This document shows positions 1-9,130 of a stretch of DNA of 64,000 bases, piece after piece. The first letter of the stretch is position 1. Every line of letters begins with the position of its first letter. A program made the position numbers and the translations under genes. The stretch is from Acidobacteria bacterium AB60 (GTDB lineage: Bacteria > Acidobacteriota > Terriglobia > Terriglobales > Acidobacteriaceae), in NCBI GenBank assembly GCA_008682415.1, contig VANK01000010.1, positions 179,793 to 243,792 of the forward strand, in the 5' to 3' direction. The notes beneath the pieces were generated by a model that was not told where the DNA came from, searched no databases, and was given only the letters and a program-made list of their open reading frames with translations.

Positions 1-359
1 CGGTGCTGGCGATGGTGCTGGCCGCGGTGGGATTCTATGGCGTCCTGGCCTACTCCACGGAACAGCGGACGCGCGAGATCGGCGTCCGTCTCGCATTGGG
101 AGCGCAGCGCGCCAGCGTGGTTGTTCTCATCTCGCGGGAGATGCTGCTCATCGCCTCCATTGCTACCATCTTTGCATTGCCCACCGCGGCCCTCATCGCG
201 CGGCTGTTTCGCAGCCAGCTTTTCGGCGTCAGCGCAGCCGATCCGATCACTCTGGCCGCCGCCGTGGTGCTGACCGCCGCCATGGTCGTGCTGGCTTCAG
301 CACTGCCGGCGCGGCGTGCGGCCAGTGTGCAACCTATGCGCGCGCTGCGAGTAGAGTAA
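1..359 (+). CDS. ABC transporter permease, C-terminal end (partial)
   Basis: This is the last ~118 residues of a MacB/FtsX-type inner-membrane permease; its start lies before the window. Visible are a transmembrane segment, the sequence TEQRTREIGVRLALGA, two more hydrophobic segments and the ending ARRAASVQPMRALRVE. The cytoplasmic EIGxRLALGA loop and the ARRAA..P..ALR ending are shared by MacB-like and ADOP permeases. It lies 35 bp before an ATPase gene and a TolC-family gene, so it probably forms the membrane part of a tripartite efflux system. Whether the full protein is an ordinary four-helix permease or the long duplicated type cannot be seen here. Confidence 0.85.
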   Translation, partial: VLAMVLAAVGFYGVLAYSTEQRTREIGVRLALGAQRASVVVLISREMLLIASIATIFALPTAALIARLFRSQLFGVSAADPITLAAAVVLTAAMVVLASALPARRAASVQPMRALRVE

Positions 360-394
360 AGCGCTCCGCAGCCAGGCTTACAAGGACGAAGATC

Positions 395-1099
395 ATGATT
401 GAACTGAAGAATGTCGAACGCAGTTACAAGACGGGACACACGGAAACCTGGGTCCTCCGCCGCATCGGGCTCACCATCCGCGAAGGCGAATTCGTCACCA
501 TCATGGGACCCAGCGGGGCAGGCAAGTCGTCGCTGCTGAACGTGCTCGCGCTCCTCGATGACAGTTGGCTGGGCGAGTACTGGTTTGGCGACACCGCCGT
601 GCACGCGCTCAACCGTAAACAGCGCGCCGATCTGGCCCGCCAGCGCATCGGGATGGTCTTCCAGAGCTATCACCTTCTTGACGATCTCACGGTCGCTGAA
701 AATATCGACCTGCCGCTGTCGTACAAGAATTTGCCTGCCAAGGTGCGCGCCGGCATGGTGGCCGATATCCTGGATCGCTTCCGCATCGTCGCCAAGAAAG
801 ACCTGTTTCCCAACCAGCTCTCCGGCGGGCAACAGCAGCTTGTCGGTATCGCGCGCGCAGTCGTCCACACGCCGTCGCTGTTGCTGGCCGATGAGCCGAC
901 CGGCAATCTGCACTCCACTCAGGCCCGCGAAATCATGGAGCTCTTCCGCGAGTTGAATCGCGCCGGCACCACCATTGTGCAGGTCACCCACTCGGACGAA
1001 AACGCGCGCTACGGCTCGCGCATTTTGGAACTGCATGATGGCTGGCTGACGCGCGACGCCGCCGTCCCTGCGCCGGCTGAGGAGGTCAAGGCACAGTGA
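395..1099 (+). CDS. ABC transporter ATP-binding protein, LolD/MacB type
   Basis: A 234-residue cytoplasmic ATPase that should power the permease encoded just upstream. It shows Walker A GPSGAGKSS (residues 38-46), a Q-loop in MVFQSYHLLDDLTV, the signature LSGGQQQ (142-148), Walker B LLLADEPTG (162-170) and an H-loop in VTHSDENA. The usual arginine after the signature (QQQRVAIARA) is leucine here. Length and motifs fit the LolD/MacB subfamily, which works by mechanotransmission rather than by moving substrate through the membrane. Its stop codon overlaps the GTG start of the next gene (GTGA), which indicates translational coupling. Confidence 0.93.
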   Translation: MIELKNVERSYKTGHTETWVLRRIGLTIREGEFVTIMGPSGAGKSSLLNVLALLDDSWLGEYWFGDTAVHALNRKQRADLARQRIGMVFQSYHLLDDLTVAENIDLPLSYKNLPAKVRAGMVADILDRFRIVAKKDLFPNQLSGGQQQLVGIARAVVHTPSLLLADEPTGNLHSTQAREIMELFRELNRAGTTIVQVTHSDENARYGSRILELHDGWLTRDAAVPAPAEEVKAQ

Positions 1100-3159
1100 C
1101 ATATTTCGCGGCGAACTCTTTGCAAGACTCGGGAAAAACTCCTCGTGCGCGGGTATCACCGCGCACACGCCTCCAGGCCTGCGTCGCCATTCTGCTATTG
1201 CAGGCCAACCTTGCTTTCGCGGTCGCCCCGATAGGGCAGCAGGAGCAAGCGCCGGCAAGTCAGCAACCGACAGCGCCCGAGGCGCCTGCGCCTCCGCCCG
1301 CAAGCCAGCCATCCGAAACTCCTACGCTGGCGCAGCAGGCGCAAGAGGCGCAGAAGACTTCCTACGCCGCACAACAGCCCTTTCACGTGGAGCTGCCGCA
1401 CTCCCACAGTCCGCTTTCGCCGTACATGCCCAGCGACGCTCCGCCCCTGAACCTGAATAACTCCCCGCGCCTTCAGACATTGATACGAGATGGAAAGCTC
1501 TACCTCTCGTTGCAGGATGCCATCGCCCTCGCGATCGAAAACAATCTGGATCTGGCTTACTTCCGCTATAACTTCCCCATTGCCGAAACAGATTATCGGC
1601 GCACCAAGGCGGGCGCCGCGGTACAGGGCGTCAACACCGCCATCGTTCAGGCTTCCTCCCAGGGCGGGTTCAGCGGAGGGAGTTCAGGCGGCGGCGGTTC
1701 AAGCGGCGGATCGGCAGCGGCGGGCGCGGGCGGCATTGTGCAGTCAACGCTGGGCGCCGGCACGCTCGTTGCGTCCTTCGATCCCTTCCTGACCTTCAAA
1801 GGATCAGTGGATCATCAGGTCGCGCAACAGACGAACGCATTTCAGACCGGCGTTGCCATCTACAAGCAAAACACAATCCAGGGCCAGGCGAACTTCTCTG
1901 AGTCGTTTCCCCTTGGCACCAACCTGAACGTCAATTACCTGGGTTACCGAAACGCAAATAATAGCCCTCACGAAGCCATCAATCCAAACCTCTATTCGAA
2001 CCTGACGGTGCAATTTACCCAGCACTTCCTTGCGGGCTTTGGCGTCTCAACCAACACGCGCTACATCCAAATTGCCAAAAAGAACATGCACATCAACGAC
2101 CTTGCCTTTCGCGACCAGGTGATTGCCACCATTACCCAGGTGGAGAACATCTACTGGGACCTGATGAACGCGTATGAAGACGAGCAAGTGAAGGAACGGT
2201 CGCAGTCCTTTTCTCAGCAAACTCTCGAAATGGATCAGAAGCAGCTTCAGCTGAATGCCATCCCTGCCATGCAGGTCACAAAAGACGAGTCGGATCTGGT
2301 CACCAGCGAAGGCGACCTCACCGTCGCGCGTGCCACTCTGCGCCTCAACGAGCTTCTCATGAAGAATGCAATCACAAAGATGGACGATCCGCTCATTGCG
2401 GACATGCCGGTGATTCCGCTGGACCACGAGGGACCTGTCAATCCCAATGCCTCCAAGTCGATCGACGATTTGATTGCGGCGGCGGAGAAGAACCGTCCTG
2501 ACGTCCAGGAGGATGAGATCGCGATGCAGATTGCGCAATCGAGCTTGAAGTCCATCCGGAGTGAGCTGCTGCCGGTGCTGGATGTGTATGGTCTATACTC
2601 CGGCGCAGGCACCGCAGGCCCAAAGAATGCGAACTGCGATCTCGGCACGGAGTGCACTTCCGATCTTCCAACCGGCTTCACCGGGATGTTCCAGAACACG
2701 TTCAACTACTCCTCGCCCGAATATCAGATCGGGATGACGCTGCAGATCAACCTTCGCAACCGTGCTGCCAAGGCCGATCAGTACCGAGCTGTGCTGGAGT
2801 ACCGCCAAAGGCAGATCACCTTCGAGGAACAGAAGAAGAAGATACGCTTCGACGTACGTAACTCGCAGTTTGCGCTGCAGCAGAAGCAGGCCCTTGTTGA
2901 CGCATCGCAGAAGGCCAAGGATCTGGCCCAGCATACGTTCGACGTCACCAAGAAGGAGCAGGATCTCGGCGCGAAATCGCACTACGATACCCTGGTTGCA
3001 CAACATCAGCTGGCTATCGCGGAATCGGCTCTGGCCGCGGCAAAAACCGCCTTCGAGAAGGCCAAGGTGGATATCGATCGGGCCACGGGCGAGACGCTGG
3101 CCCGGATGGGTGTCTCCATTGACGATGCCAAATCCGGGGTCGTGACGCACGCGCCTTAA
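1096..3159 (+). CDS. TolC-family outer membrane efflux protein
   Basis: A 687-residue exported protein starting at a GTG that overlaps the ATPase stop by 4 bp. An N-terminal hydrophobic signal (about residues 28-43, LLLQANLAFA) is followed by a Pro/Ala/Gln-rich linker. Two long helical halves of TolC/OEP type follow, with typical features such as DAIALAIENNLDLAYFRYN near residue 140 and alternating Gln/Lys-rich coiled-coil stretches after residue 550. A Gly/Ser-rich insert lies near residues 190-210. It is larger than E. coli TolC (about 470 mature residues), mainly from the N-terminal linker and loops. Expected role: outer-membrane exit duct of the exporter encoded upstream. Confidence 0.9.
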   Translation: MTYFAANSLQDSGKTPRARVSPRTRLQACVAILLLQANLAFAVAPIGQQEQAPASQQPTAPEAPAPPPASQPSETPTLAQQAQEAQKTSYAAQQPFHVELPHSHSPLSPYMPSDAPPLNLNNSPRLQTLIRDGKLYLSLQDAIALAIENNLDLAYFRYNFPIAETDYRRTKAGAAVQGVNTAIVQASSQGGFSGGSSGGGGSSGGSAAAGAGGIVQSTLGAGTLVASFDPFLTFKGSVDHQVAQQTNAFQTGVAIYKQNTIQGQANFSESFPLGTNLNVNYLGYRNANNSPHEAINPNLYSNLTVQFTQHFLAGFGVSTNTRYIQIAKKNMHINDLAFRDQVIATITQVENIYWDLMNAYEDEQVKERSQSFSQQTLEMDQKQLQLNAIPAMQVTKDESDLVTSEGDLTVARATLRLNELLMKNAITKMDDPLIADMPVIPLDHEGPVNPNASKSIDDLIAAAEKNRPDVQEDEIAMQIAQSSLKSIRSELLPVLDVYGLYSGAGTAGPKNANCDLGTECTSDLPTGFTGMFQNTFNYSSPEYQIGMTLQINLRNRAAKADQYRAVLEYRQRQITFEEQKKKIRFDVRNSQFALQQKQALVDASQKAKDLAQHTFDVTKKEQDLGAKSHYDTLVAQHQLAIAESALAAAKTAFEKAKVDIDRATGETLARMGVSIDDAKSGVVTHAP

Positions 3160-3186
3160 AATGGACTTCAGCAAACGCAACAGCGA

Positions 3187-4584
3187 GTGCACGACGCGCC
3201 ATCGTGGAGGCGAGCCATTCCGAGTAAGCAGGAAAAAACCCGAGTTCTGGTCGCCGACGATCAAGCGCACATCCTGGAGGCAGTCGAGCTGCTGCTCAAG
3301 CCGCAGGGGATCGCCGTAGACTGCGCCCGCTCGCCGCAACTGGCGCTCGAGGCGCTGGGGCAGGCCGAGTACGACGTCCTGCTCATGGACCTGAACTACA
3401 CCCGTGACACCACCTCCGGCGAAGAGGGGCTCGACTTGCTGGCGCGCGTGCAGGAGATGGACTCGCGCGTTCCGGTCATCGTGATGACGGCCTGGGGCAA
3501 CATCGACCTCGCCGTGGAGAGCATCAAGCGCGGCGCCCGGGATTTCATTCAAAAGCCGTGGGAGAACGAGCGCCTGCTGAGCATGATCCGCGTACATGCG
3601 GAGCTCCACCAGGCGTTGCGCCGCGCGCGCCAGCTTGAGCTGGAGAACCGCATCCTGCGCGGCGAGGGCATGCCCGATTTCGTGGCGGGCGCGCCTTCCA
3701 TGCAGCCCGTTCTCGAGTTGATTGCGCAGGTTGGCCCGTCGGACGCGAATGTGTTAATCACGGGCGAGCATGGCACTGGAAAAGAGATTGTGGCCAAGCT
3801 GCTGCATGCGGCCTCTCCGCGCAGCCGCATGCCGCTGGTCGCCGTCAATGCCGGCGGACTTCCGGAGGGTACGTTCGAGAGCGAAATCTTCGGCCACGTG
3901 AAGGGAGCGTTTACCGACGCGCGCACCGACCGCATCGGCCGTTTCGAACTGGCCAACAACGGCACGCTTTTTCTTGACGAGATCGCCAATGTGCCCATCC
4001 GCCAGCAGGCAAAGCTGCTGCGCGTGCTCGAAACCGGCGAACTGGAGCGCGTCGGCTCCTCGCAGACGCGCCGCGTCGACGTGCGTGTACTCTCGGCAAC
4101 CAACGCGCAGTTGCATGAAGAGGCCGCCGCGGGCAACTTCCGGGAAGACCTGCTCTTCCGGCTCAATACCGTCGAGATTCACCTGCCGCCACTCCGCGAA
4201 CGCCGTGAAGATATCCCGCTTCTTGCCACTCACTTCCTCAACCGCAACCGCTCGCGCTACCGCAAGCAAGTTACGGGTTTTGCGCCTGCGGCCATGCAGC
4301 AGATGATGCAGTACGCCTGGCCGGGAAACGTGCGCGAGTTGGAGCACACGGTGGAACGCGCGGTGCTGTTGGCCCGGAGCGACGAGATCGAGCCCTCCAA
4401 CCTGGCTATCACCAGCGGCAAGTTCACGGTGCAGTCGATCGATAACATGAGCATCGATGAAGTCGAAGCCCTGCTCATCCGCAAGGTGCTTCGCCGCTGC
4501 GACGGCAACATCTCCCAGGCTGCGGACGCGCTTGGCCTCAGCCGCGCTGCGCTCTACCGGCGCATCGAAAAGTATGGCCTATGA
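3187..4584 (+). CDS. Sigma-54-dependent response regulator, NtrC family
   Basis: A 465-residue activator with three domains. The receiver covers about residues 18-135, with phospho-acceptor Asp68 and the conserved TAW and KPW positions. The AAA+ domain has Walker A GEHGTGKE (193-200), the sigma-54 contact loop GAFTDA (240-245) and Walker B GTLFLDEIA (259-267). A Fis-type helix-turn-helix occupies about 425-465 (GNISQAADALGLSRAALYRR). The canonical loop is GAFTGA; Asp at position five is a known variant. It starts at GTG 27 bp after the TolC gene and overlaps the sensor kinase gene by 11 bp. It probably controls this exporter operon or a related envelope response through sigma-54 promoters. 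Confidence 0.93.
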   Translation: MHDAPSWRRAIPSKQEKTRVLVADDQAHILEAVELLLKPQGIAVDCARSPQLALEALGQAEYDVLLMDLNYTRDTTSGEEGLDLLARVQEMDSRVPVIVMTAWGNIDLAVESIKRGARDFIQKPWENERLLSMIRVHAELHQALRRARQLELENRILRGEGMPDFVAGAPSMQPVLELIAQVGPSDANVLITGEHGTGKEIVAKLLHAASPRSRMPLVAVNAGGLPEGTFESEIFGHVKGAFTDARTDRIGRFELANNGTLFLDEIANVPIRQQAKLLRVLETGELERVGSSQTRRVDVRVLSATNAQLHEEAAAGNFREDLLFRLNTVEIHLPPLRERREDIPLLATHFLNRNRSRYRKQVTGFAPAAMQQMMQYAWPGNVRELEHTVERAVLLARSDEIEPSNLAITSGKFTVQSIDNMSIDEVEALLIRKVLRRCDGNISQAADALGLSRAALYRRIEKYGL

Positions 4585-5920
4585 ACGGACAGCCCGGCGC
4601 AGGCACCGGCGCTCGGCGGTGGGCCGCGCCTGGCTCTACAGCCTCTGGCTGTTCGCGCCGGCGCTGATCTTCGCCGGCATCCTCATTGCGCGGGAAAAGA
4701 TTACCTTTACTCCGGGGCTGCTGATCTTCTGCTGTTTGCTCCTGTACTTTCTCCTCCTCGCCGCCGCTCTCATTGAGAGCTTCATTCGTCCCATGCAGAC
4801 GCTATCGAATGTGGTCGCATCCATGCGCGAGGGCGACTTCTCGTTCCGCGCCCGCGGCGCCAGCACGCGCGACTCCTTCGGCGAACTGGCGGGAGAGATC
4901 AATGCGCTTGCCGACCTGCTCCAGCGCCAGAGGGTCCGCTCGCTCGAGGCTACCGCGCTCCTGGGGCGCATCCTCGAGGTCATGCATGCGCCGCTCTTCG
5001 CCTTCGATCGCCAGAACGTTTTGCAACTCGTGAACACCGCCGGCACCAGGATGCTGGATCGCTCCCATGCGCGCTGCTTCGGGTACTCTGCAACGGAGCT
5101 TGGCCTTGAGGACCTGCTCAATGCGGCCGACGGTAGCATCCACCAGTTCGGTGGCAAGCCCACCCGCTGGCTGCTGCGCAAGGCCACCTTCCGCCAGGAG
5201 GGCGCACCCCATACCTTGCTGGTGCTCGCCGACGTGAGCATTCCCCTGCAGGAAGAGGAGCAGGCCGCCTGGAAACGCCTCATCCGCGTTCTCGGCCACG
5301 AGCTCTCGAATTCGCTTGCCCCTATCAAATCCATAGCCGGCAGCCTCCTCTCGCGCGTCGACGCCATGGAAGGCGAAGCAGAGACGATCCGCGACTTCCG
5401 CCGCGGCCTCGGTGTGATCGAGAGCCGCGCCGACGCGCTGCATCGCTTCGTGCAGTCTTACCGGTTGCTGGCCCAGCTTCCGCCGCCTCACCTGCGCACC
5501 ATCTCGCTGGGGAAGCTCCTGGAGCAGATCGTGCTTCTGGATCAGCGTCTCAGCATCTCCCTCGAAACCGGTCCTTCCGTCACCCTGCAGGCCGACCCCG
5601 ACCAGCTCGAGCAGATGTTCATCAACCTGATCGCCAATGCCGTGGACGCCACCCTCGCCAACAATCACGCGACGGTGCGCGTGAGCTGGCGCGTTGCCGA
5701 CGCGTCGGCGTTCGTCAACATTGAAGACCGCGGGCAGGGAATCGCCAACACGGAAAATCTCTTCGTGCCCTTCTACACCACCAAGCCCAAAGGAAGTGGC
5801 GTGGGGCTGGCCTTGGCGCAGCAGATCGCCCGCGGCCACGGCGGCGAGATCCGCCTGGTGAATCGGGAAGACGGAGAAGGCGCGCGCGCCACCGTGCGTC
5901 TCCCCTTAGTCAGCCCCTGA
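4574..5920 (+). CDS. Sensor histidine kinase, NtrB/NtrY-like
   Basis: A 448-residue membrane kinase and the likely partner of the NtrC-type regulator, whose gene it overlaps by 11 bp. Two transmembrane helices (about 20-39 and 48-69) are separated by only a few residues, so there is almost no periplasmic sensor. A HAMP segment (about 70-125) and a PAS-like stretch follow. The phospho-acceptor motif is in GHELSNSLAPIKS, and the ATPase domain has NLIANAVDAT (N box), DRGQGI (G1) and GSGVGLALAQQI (G2). The ATG at 4574 was chosen because upstream in-frame sequence lies inside the previous gene and looks non-coding. The short loop suggests sensing within the membrane or of the exporter itself. Confidence 0.9.
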   Translation: MAYERTARRRHRRSAVGRAWLYSLWLFAPALIFAGILIAREKITFTPGLLIFCCLLLYFLLLAAALIESFIRPMQTLSNVVASMREGDFSFRARGASTRDSFGELAGEINALADLLQRQRVRSLEATALLGRILEVMHAPLFAFDRQNVLQLVNTAGTRMLDRSHARCFGYSATELGLEDLLNAADGSIHQFGGKPTRWLLRKATFRQEGAPHTLLVLADVSIPLQEEEQAAWKRLIRVLGHELSNSLAPIKSIAGSLLSRVDAMEGEAETIRDFRRGLGVIESRADALHRFVQSYRLLAQLPPPHLRTISLGKLLEQIVLLDQRLSISLETGPSVTLQADPDQLEQMFINLIANAVDATLANNHATVRVSWRVADASAFVNIEDRGQGIANTENLFVPFYTTKPKGSGVGLALAQQIARGHGGEIRLVNREDGEGARATVRLPLVSP

Positions 5921-5948
5921 ACAAGTTGTCCGCGTCAGATCCTCTGCC

Positions 5949-7115
5949 TTAGTCGCCGCAGGCCAGCGCCGGGTCGAACCCGTCGTAGACCGACGCCGCG
6001 GCATCCTCTTCGTCCAGAGAGACTCCGCCTTCCAACTGCCGCGCGAAGAAGGCATCGACCTGCGCGAGCACCGCGGCTCCCTTCTTCTCCTGGTAGATCG
6101 CCGCGCGGAGCTTCGCTCCGCCGGGCACCCCGTGGGTGAACCACGATGCAAACTGCTTCATCTTGCCCGCGACCTCCCGTCCCGCCAGGCCGGACCCTTC
6201 GGCTTCCGTCTCATCGAGAAGCATCTGGAAGTAGCCGCGGATCATGCGATAGCGATCATGGGTCGTGGCCCGCTCGTACGATCCCGTCGCGGTGTACTGC
6301 GCGATCTGGCGAAAGATCCACGGATTGCTGGGCGCCGCCCGGCCGATCATCACCGCGTCGCAGCCCGTTTTTGCCACCATGGCCGCCGCGTCTTCCGGCG
6401 TGCGGATATCCCCGTTCCCAATCACCGGAACGGTAACCGCCTGCTTGACCGCCGCAATCCACTCCCAGCGCGCCTGGCCGGTATACCCCTGCTCCCGCGT
6501 CCGGGCATGCAGGGCCACGGCGTTGAGGCCCTCCCCTTCCGCCATGCGCGCCAGCTCCACGCACACAATCTGCGAGTCGTTCCATCCGAGCCGGAACTTG
6601 ACGGTAAAGGGGATAGTCACCGCGGCGCGGACCGTGCGGAAGATCTCCTGGATCTTGGGCAGGTCGCGCAGCAACCCGGAGCCGCCATTACAACCCACAA
6701 CGCGCTTGGCCGGGCACCCCAGGTTCAGGTCGACCGTGTCAAACCCCGTGTCCTGAACGATCCGCGCAGCCTCCGCCAGGGTCTCCGGATTTGACCCAAA
6801 GATCTGAGCCGCAATGGGATGCTCGTCTTCATAGAAGGTCAAATAGCGCTTGCGTTTGGACTCCCGCATGCGCGACAGGCCATCGGCCGAGGTGAACTCG
6901 GTCATCAACAGGCCGCAACCCGACTGAAAGTTGGTGATCTCCGCGTCCACTCCTGACGTCCCGGGTTCGCCGGCCGCGGAAAACAGACTCGAATGGCGGA
7001 TGAAGCGCCGAAATACGGTATCGGTAACGCCCGCCATGGGTGCTAGCACCGTGGCCGGCCGCACCGGCACCGCCCCAATCTTCATCTGGGCAGGAACACG
7101 GGTCTCCGCCGGCAT
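5949..7115 (-). CDS. dus: tRNA-dihydrouridine synthase, DusB-like
   Basis: A 388-residue flavoenzyme that reduces uridine to dihydrouridine in tRNA. The TIM-barrel signatures are LAPMAGVTDTVFRRF near the N-terminus, DLNLGCPAKRVVGCNGGSG with the NLGCP signature, ALHARTREQGY and VPVIGNGDI; the last two fit FMN/RNA-binding segments. The start at 7115 is preceded by GGTGGAG at good spacing. Starts at 7172 or 7085 are also possible; a longer frame running into rpmE is not credible. It is transcribed convergently with the kinase gene and lies downstream of rpmE, with a terminator hairpin between them. The C-terminal acidic extension is not recognised. Confidence 0.92.
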   Translation of the reverse strand: MPAETRVPAQMKIGAVPVRPATVLAPMAGVTDTVFRRFIRHSSLFSAAGEPGTSGVDAEITNFQSGCGLLMTEFTSADGLSRMRESKRKRYLTFYEDEHPIAAQIFGSNPETLAEAARIVQDTGFDTVDLNLGCPAKRVVGCNGGSGLLRDLPKIQEIFRTVRAAVTIPFTVKFRLGWNDSQIVCVELARMAEGEGLNAVALHARTREQGYTGQARWEWIAAVKQAVTVPVIGNGDIRTPEDAAAMVAKTGCDAVMIGRAAPSNPWIFRQIAQYTATGSYERATTHDRYRMIRGYFQMLLDETEAEGSGLAGREVAGKMKQFASWFTHGVPGGAKLRAAIYQEKKGAAVLAQVDAFFARQLEGGVSLDEEDAAASVYDGFDPALACGD

Positions 7116-7201
7116 GGCATGCTCCACCGGATTGTCCCAGCTCTTCTTCACCGTGAAACCCCGTCCTGCCATGCCGCCGTCACCGTCTCCCACACAAACA
7201 A

Positions 7202-7225
7202 GAGCCTCCGCAAAAGCGGAGGCTC
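7202..7225 (-). terminator. Rho-independent-type terminator after rpmE
   Basis: A perfect 10-bp stem (GAGCCTCCGC / GCGGAGGCTC) closes an AAAA loop (TTTT on the minus strand). It lies 30 bp downstream of the rpmE stop and is followed on the minus strand by TTGTTTGTGTG. The T-run is interrupted, so efficiency is uncertain, but stem and position fit well. Confidence 0.75.
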
Positions 7226-7254
7226 GAAACCGCAAATCCTTGAGGACGCGGGTC

Positions 7255-7476
7255 TTACTTGGTCGCGGTCTCCGCCTTGGCGTACTTCCGGCGGAAGCGC
7301 TCCACACGACCCGCGGTATCCACCAAACGCTGCTTGCCGGTGAAGAACGGGTGGCAAACCGAGCAGATTTCCACGTGGATGTCGCCCTTATGGGTCGACC
7401 GGGTCTCGAAATTGTTTCCGCAGGCGCATACCACGCGCACCGCAGCATAATTCGGATGAATTTTTTCCTTCGGCAT
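7255..7476 (-). CDS. rpmE: 50S ribosomal protein L31, zinc-binding type
   Basis: A 73-residue ribosomal protein beginning MPKEKIHPNY. Cys17, Cys19, Cys38 and Cys41 (CAC ... CSVC) form the zinc site of the C+ type of L31, and the segment HPFFTGKQ..VDTAGRVERF is highly conserved in the family. The ATG at 7476 gives the expected length; a longer in-frame start at 7566 would add a non-conserved tail. AGGAAAGG lies about 17 nt upstream of this ATG. It is transcribed divergently from the cytochrome c gene. Confidence 0.96.
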   Translation of the reverse strand: MPKEKIHPNYAAVRVVCACGNNFETRSTHKGDIHVEICSVCHPFFTGKQRLVDTAGRVERFRRKYAKAETATK

Positions 7477-7646
7477 TGTTGAAACGGACCTTTCCTGCAA
7501 TCCCTTTATTGTAGGGCGAAGGTTCCCTCCTTGGCAATCCTTCGAATCACGCGTGACCGGGCGCACATTGGCCTATAATGGGTGCCGAAAAAAACCAACC
7601 AGCTGCTCGATGCCATTCCCCGACACCGGCAACTGAGGAGACCGAC

Positions 7647-8081
7647 ATGCGCACCCCATTGCTCCTCCTTCCCGCTGTGCTTCTGGTGGGATACGCCGTT
7701 TCCGCACCCGCCCAAGCCAAAACGGGCGAGGTCCCCGCTCACGTCAAAACCATCTACAAGGTCGACTGCGCCCTCTGCCATGGCGAAAATGGCAATGGAA
7801 AGACAGATCTTGCCACCGGGATGGGGCTCACCCTCTCCGACTTCACCGACCCTAAAACCCTGCAGAACAAGACCGATGAGGAGCTGTTCTCCCTGATTCG
7901 CAAGGGCAGGGACAAGATGCCGCCCGAAGAGGAGACTCGCGCCAAGGATGCCGAGATCAAGAGTCTCATCCTCTACGTGCGCGGCCTCTCGAAGGGACAG
8001 CCCGCGCCCGCCGAGACCCCGGCAGCAGCGCCCGCCGCTACCCCCGCTCCGGCTCCCGCAAGCGCACCCAGCTCGCGGTAG
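7647..8081 (+). CDS. Exported c-type cytochrome, class I
   Basis: A 144-residue monohaem cytochrome with an N-terminal signal (about residues 1-22). Haem attachment is CALCH (Cys41, Cys44, His45), and the likely axial ligand is Met91 in GRDKMPPEEE. The C-terminal 25 residues are almost only Ala, Pro and Ser and probably form an unfolded tail. The ATG at 7647 follows GAGGAG at proper spacing. Family knowledge suggests a small periplasmic electron carrier. The sequence does not show its partner enzyme, and the neighbouring genes give no clear redox context. Confidence 0.9.
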   Translation: MRTPLLLLPAVLLVGYAVSAPAQAKTGEVPAHVKTIYKVDCALCHGENGNGKTDLATGMGLTLSDFTDPKTLQNKTDEELFSLIRKGRDKMPPEEETRAKDAEIKSLILYVRGLSKGQPAPAETPAAAPAATPAPAPASAPSSR

Positions 8082-8138
8082 AAGATTCGGCATCTCCGGT
8101 GAACCGCCGCGCCGAGGCCGCGGCGAGCTCACCCGTGC

Positions 8139-8945
8139 CTATTGCCCCAGGGCCTTGGCGATCCCCGCTTCCGCCAGCGGCGCCATGATCGCGTACCCCG
8201 CCGGGGTGGGATGAACTCCATCCTTGCTGAGGTTCGGTGGAAGACCATTGCGTTCGTCCTTCATGGCGCTGTGGTAGTCCACATAGACGTACCCGTTCTG
8301 CGCGGCGTAATCCTTGATCCATGCGTTCAGCGTCAGGATCTTGGGCGCCGGGTCCAGCCCCCGCTGCCACGGAAAGTCAAACGCGGGCAGTACAGAACAC
8401 AGCACCACTTTGATGTGGTTGGCCGAGGCAATCTCCGCCATACCGCGCAGATTGTCCTCTGTCTGCTCCAGCGTCATCGGCCCCGTGTTCCCAGCGATAT
8501 CGTTTGTGCCGGCAAGCAGCACAACCACCGACGGCTTGAGGTCCACCACGTCCTGGCGGAACCGCACCAGCATCTGGGGCGACGTTTGTCCGCTGATGCC
8601 GCGATTGATGTACGGCTTCCCCGCGAATGAGCCATCCGGGCGGTCGAAGTGCCAGCCCTCCGTGATGGAGTCGCCCATGAACACCACGCGCTTCTCGTCC
8701 GGTTGCGGCGCGGGCAGCGAGGCATTGGCGTCCTTGTAGCGCGCCAGCCAGCCAAAGTCGGTCAGAAGCTGCTTGTCATGTGCGGTCCAGTAGGCATCCG
8801 CAGGGTGGCCAGATGCGGTCTTTGCCGGAGCAGGCGGCGGTGGAGCGGCGGTCTCCGGTTTCGTGCCCGGCTCCTGCGCGAAGACTGCCAATGAAAGTGA
8901 GAACAACCCTACCGTTGCGAAACGAGCGAATAAGCCAGGTGTCAC
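8139..8945 (-). CDS. Exported SGNH/GDSL-family hydrolase
   Basis: A 268-residue esterase-like protein with a signal peptide (about 1-23) and a Pro/Ala-rich linker (about 30-45). The SGNH blocks are clear: GDSITEGW with nucleophile Ser93, Gly in NRGISGQTS, Asn in GTNDI (146-150) and the DxxH block DGVHPT with Asp242/His245. It is close to the platelet-activating-factor acetylhydrolase-like group that often removes acyl groups from carbohydrates. The GTG at 8945 was chosen because AGGGAG lies 5 nt upstream and the signal peptide begins there. The substrate cannot be told from sequence. Confidence 0.9.
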   Translation of the reverse strand: MTPGLFARFATVGLFSLSLAVFAQEPGTKPETAAPPPPAPAKTASGHPADAYWTAHDKQLLTDFGWLARYKDANASLPAPQPDEKRVVFMGDSITEGWHFDRPDGSFAGKPYINRGISGQTSPQMLVRFRQDVVDLKPSVVVLLAGTNDIAGNTGPMTLEQTEDNLRGMAEIASANHIKVVLCSVLPAFDFPWQRGLDPAPKILTLNAWIKDYAAQNGYVYVDYHSAMKDERNGLPPNLSKDGVHPTPAGYAIMAPLAEAGIAKALGQ

Positions 8946-9130
8946 CACATCTCCCTGCGCCGACGATGGCGCCCGCGCTGCGCCCCTGCGCTCGCGCGTC
9001 TCTGATTGTAAGGGAAGCGAGGGGACACTTCGGGGCCAGCGAAGCACGTTGCCCATCGTGCTTTTCCACATTGCGGGGCGGGAATGCACCGCGCCTTCTC
9101 GCAGCTCGTTGCGCTACGCTGAAAGAAGTC

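Noticed and set aside
7116..7448. N-terminal extension of the dus gene through rpmE
   Set aside because: The extension overlaps the well-supported rpmE gene and has an Arg/Ser-rich shadow translation.
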